Below, piece by piece: positions 62,501 through 64,000 of a stretch of 64,000 nucleotides of DNA; position 1 is the first letter of the stretch, and every line of letters starts with the position of its first letter. The position numbers and the translations under genes are program-made. Below the pieces are notes generated by a model. The model ran no database searches. It worked only from the letters and a program-made list of their open reading frames with translations, and was not told the origin of the DNA. Origin of the DNA: Pleodorina starrii (Eukaryota > Chlorophyta > Chlorophyceae > Chlamydomonadales > Volvocaceae); contig BRXU01000012.1 in assembly GCA_030267565.1 (NCBI GenBank), positions 2,726,501-2,790,500 of the forward strand. Direction: 5' to 3'.

Positions 62501-63549
62501 GCACTGCCGAGTGTCGGCGATGCGCCGAGGTGGAGGCGATTGTGGCTTGGTGGGGGCGATTGTGGCAGGGTGGAACGGCACGGCTGTGCGGCGTCAGGGC
62601 GGGTGTGGGGATTGCGAGGAAGGGCATAGGCGCGGTTTCGGTCCGCGGTCACGGCGGGGGCTGGTGCTGTTTGGAGCTGGGTGGTAAGGAACCGGTAGGC
62701 AAGGGCGGGGATGCATGCCGAGGCGCGTGCGCAGCCGCGCGGGTGATCCTTGGACATATATAGCTTGATAAAACGTCTTCAGCGTCAATTCGTTTGATCT
62801 GCATAGTATTGCACTGACGGAACCGCAGTCCAGGCCGCATCTCCACGTCCGGTACCTGCGGACACCGGCGATCGGTGCCGGGCGCGGCGCACGCGTGGAT
62901 TTTGCGGCCTGTTGCACGCCTGTGTGCGCGCATGGCACAAGCTACGGCAGTCCTGGCGGCCGTGGGCAGCTGCCAAGACTACAAGGTTTGGCCAGCATTT
63001 TGAAGCGTGGCGGCGATCGTCGTCGCATACGGGTCTGATTGTAGCTTCGTAGGCGCTCACCTCTTCTAATTCCCTCCTCGTCGAATTGTCGGCCTTGCCC
63101 CCTCCTGCCCAGGTCTGCAAGTTCGTGCTCACCGAGGAGGGGTTGCCCAAGCAGGAGCTGCAGGCGCGCGCTAACGCGCTCAAAGTCTTGGGTAAGCCCC
63201 TTAAATCAACCTGACCGTACGGTGTTCTGCATTCTTTCGAAGCCTCGGGATGCCTCTCCTCCGGCCACACGCTGCGTTGCGGTGTGTCGGCCAGTCCCAC
63301 CTTGATGCTGTACCGACCCTGCGTTCCCGCCAACGCCAAAAGTGGTTCCGCCACGCGCTCCGCGCCACGCGCCCCACGCCGCCCGCCCGCTCCTGCGCTG
63401 CCCCAGGCGGCATCTTCATGGAGGCTAAAGCCCCCGAGTCGGCGCAGGCGGACGCGCGCAAGCAGATGGAGGAGGCCATGCATCGTGTAGTCGAGAAGCG
63501 CGCGCAGCAGGAGGGTGGCGGCGCCACGGCCGAGGCAGCCGACGACTGA
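56538..63549 (+). CDS. DnaJ (Hsp40) protein with DnaJ-X region and a glycine-rich N-terminal module, about 587 aa
   Basis: Exons: 56538-56772, 56938-57062, 58152-58295, 58891-59022, 59641-59798, 60454-60574, 60924-61084, 61353-61596, 62238-62459, 63113-63191, 63407-63549; phases close to 587 aa. The J domain spans about 160-227 ([20 protein letters not shown] ... [19 protein letters not shown]), with HPD at 190-192 and [21 protein letters not shown] DnaJ-X region follows ([55 protein letters not shown]), interrupted by an Ala/Gly-rich insert (about 390-465), then [20 protein letters not shown] and a basic C-terminal helix. Such proteins stimulate Hsp70 in the cytosol or at membranes. Unusually, residues 40-120 are a Gly/Ala/Val-rich module ([40 protein letters not shown]) that recalls the glycine-rich repeats of VPS13/ATG2-type C-terminal regions. 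Confidence 0.93.
59954..60047. repeat. Two-copy 47-bp tandem repeat in a DnaJ-X gene intron
   Basis: AAAGGGCAGGTGGCCAGCTG begins copies at 59954 and at 60001; the 47-bp units differ at about one base. It lies in the intron 59799-60453 and looks like a recent tandem duplication. Confidence 0.85.
61621..61694. repeat. Two-copy 37-bp tandem repeat in a DnaJ-X gene intron
   Basis: GCCGTCACCCGCGGTGGCGT begins copies at 61621 and 61658; the 37-bp units are essentially identical. It starts 24 bp after the splice donor at 61597 in the intron 61597-62237. Confidence 0.85.
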
Positions 63550-64000
63550 CCGACTGGGCTGCGTGGATGTGGGCCGCGAGCGGGGCTTGGGCGGGTACTG
63601 CGATGCCGACTTTTGGGGGGGAGAGGGCGCAAATGTGCGCGGGGGAGAGGACGCAGATGTGCGGCGGACAGGTGCAGTCCTGGTGGGTAGTCGCTTGGGC
63701 GATGCTGGAGCGCGCTTTCTGTCGAGTGCCTCGTTGTCTGGGGCTTGCGGTGTCAGTGGCTTGTTCGCACCGAGATCGATGGCCGAGGCCGAAGCGGGCA
63801 GGTCCTGTCGCATGGCAGGGTAGCTGGGAGTGGTGTGGGGAGGTGTTGTGTAGGACGGTGTGGGTGGGAGGGTTTGGGAGGTGACGTGTTTGAGCGCTAC
63901 CGAACAGGTGGTCGGAGATGATGTGATGAGAGGAGCGTGGCGGTGATGGTGGGAGGGCGCAGTGTGTGCGTGTGTTGCTGGAGTGACCCCCCGAGTTTTG
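63550..64000. other. 3' flank of the DnaJ-X gene
   Basis: This stretch follows the stop codon at 63547-63549 and is probably 3' UTR, running to the window edge. It is G-rich with short GGGAGAGG-type repeats near 63615-63650. No TGTAA was seen before the edge, so the transcript end may lie outside. No other gene is seen. Confidence 0.5.

Noticed and set aside
63615..63660. Short repeated G-rich units that might suggest an array (CRISPR-like or satellite)
   Set aside because: Only two or three imperfect units, no regular spacers, and the window is clearly eukaryotic nuclear DNA.

Overview
This window is nuclear DNA from a green alga, most likely a volvocine chlorophyte of the Chlamydomonas/Volvox/Gonium kind. 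The signs are very GC-rich coding sequence (long Ala, Gly, Pro, Gln and Asn runs), many short GT-AG introns, single-gene transcription units, a likely TGTAA polyadenylation signal, and plant-lineage genes: a CCA1/LHY/REVEILLE-type MYB, a prenylated MUB ubiquitin-fold protein, a plastid-type dicarboxylate translocator and a DnaJ-X protein. No rRNA, tRNA, CRISPR array, operon or complete transposon was recognised.

Layout. (1) 918-9209, minus: a very large (about 2306 aa) class 3 lipase-like protein. (2) 12135-about 15123, minus: an unrecognised protein with a small ordered N-terminal part and a long disordered tail; its 5' end is unresolved. (3) 15993-20234, plus: a CCDC25 (NFACT-R domain) orthologue. 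(4) 22301-31391, plus: a 1656-aa MYB-related factor of the ROC40/CCA1/LHY type. (5) 35721-37139, plus: a small SLX9-like ribosome-biogenesis protein, convergent with (6) 37462-44215, minus: the spliceosomal kinase PRP4. (7) about 44.8-46.6 kb: weak coding-like segments with no recognised gene. (8) 48272-54325, minus: a DASS/SLC13 dicarboxylate translocator with a probable plastid transit peptide. (9) 55466-56139, minus: MUB, divergent from (10) 56538-63549, plus: a DnaJ protein with a DnaJ-X region and an unusual glycine-rich N-terminal module.

The exon models for eight genes were built by hand from splice-site consensus, reading-frame phase and family similarity. In each of them the phases close exactly to an open frame (2306, 218, 1656, 170, 1058, 591, 122 and 587 aa). 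The neighbours do not form a pathway: they are ordinary unlinked housekeeping, clock and transport genes, with intergenic stretches that are AT-richer and hold short repeats. I see no convincing multi-gene novel system. The most unusual items are the lipase-like giant (a catalytic domain split by about 440 residues of low complexity, then Ala-rich hydrophobic segments and a C-terminal region that may be a decayed GTPase fold), a 34-bp near-perfect inverted repeat in an intron of the MYB gene, the N-terminal module of the DnaJ protein, and the unassigned gene at 12-15 kb.
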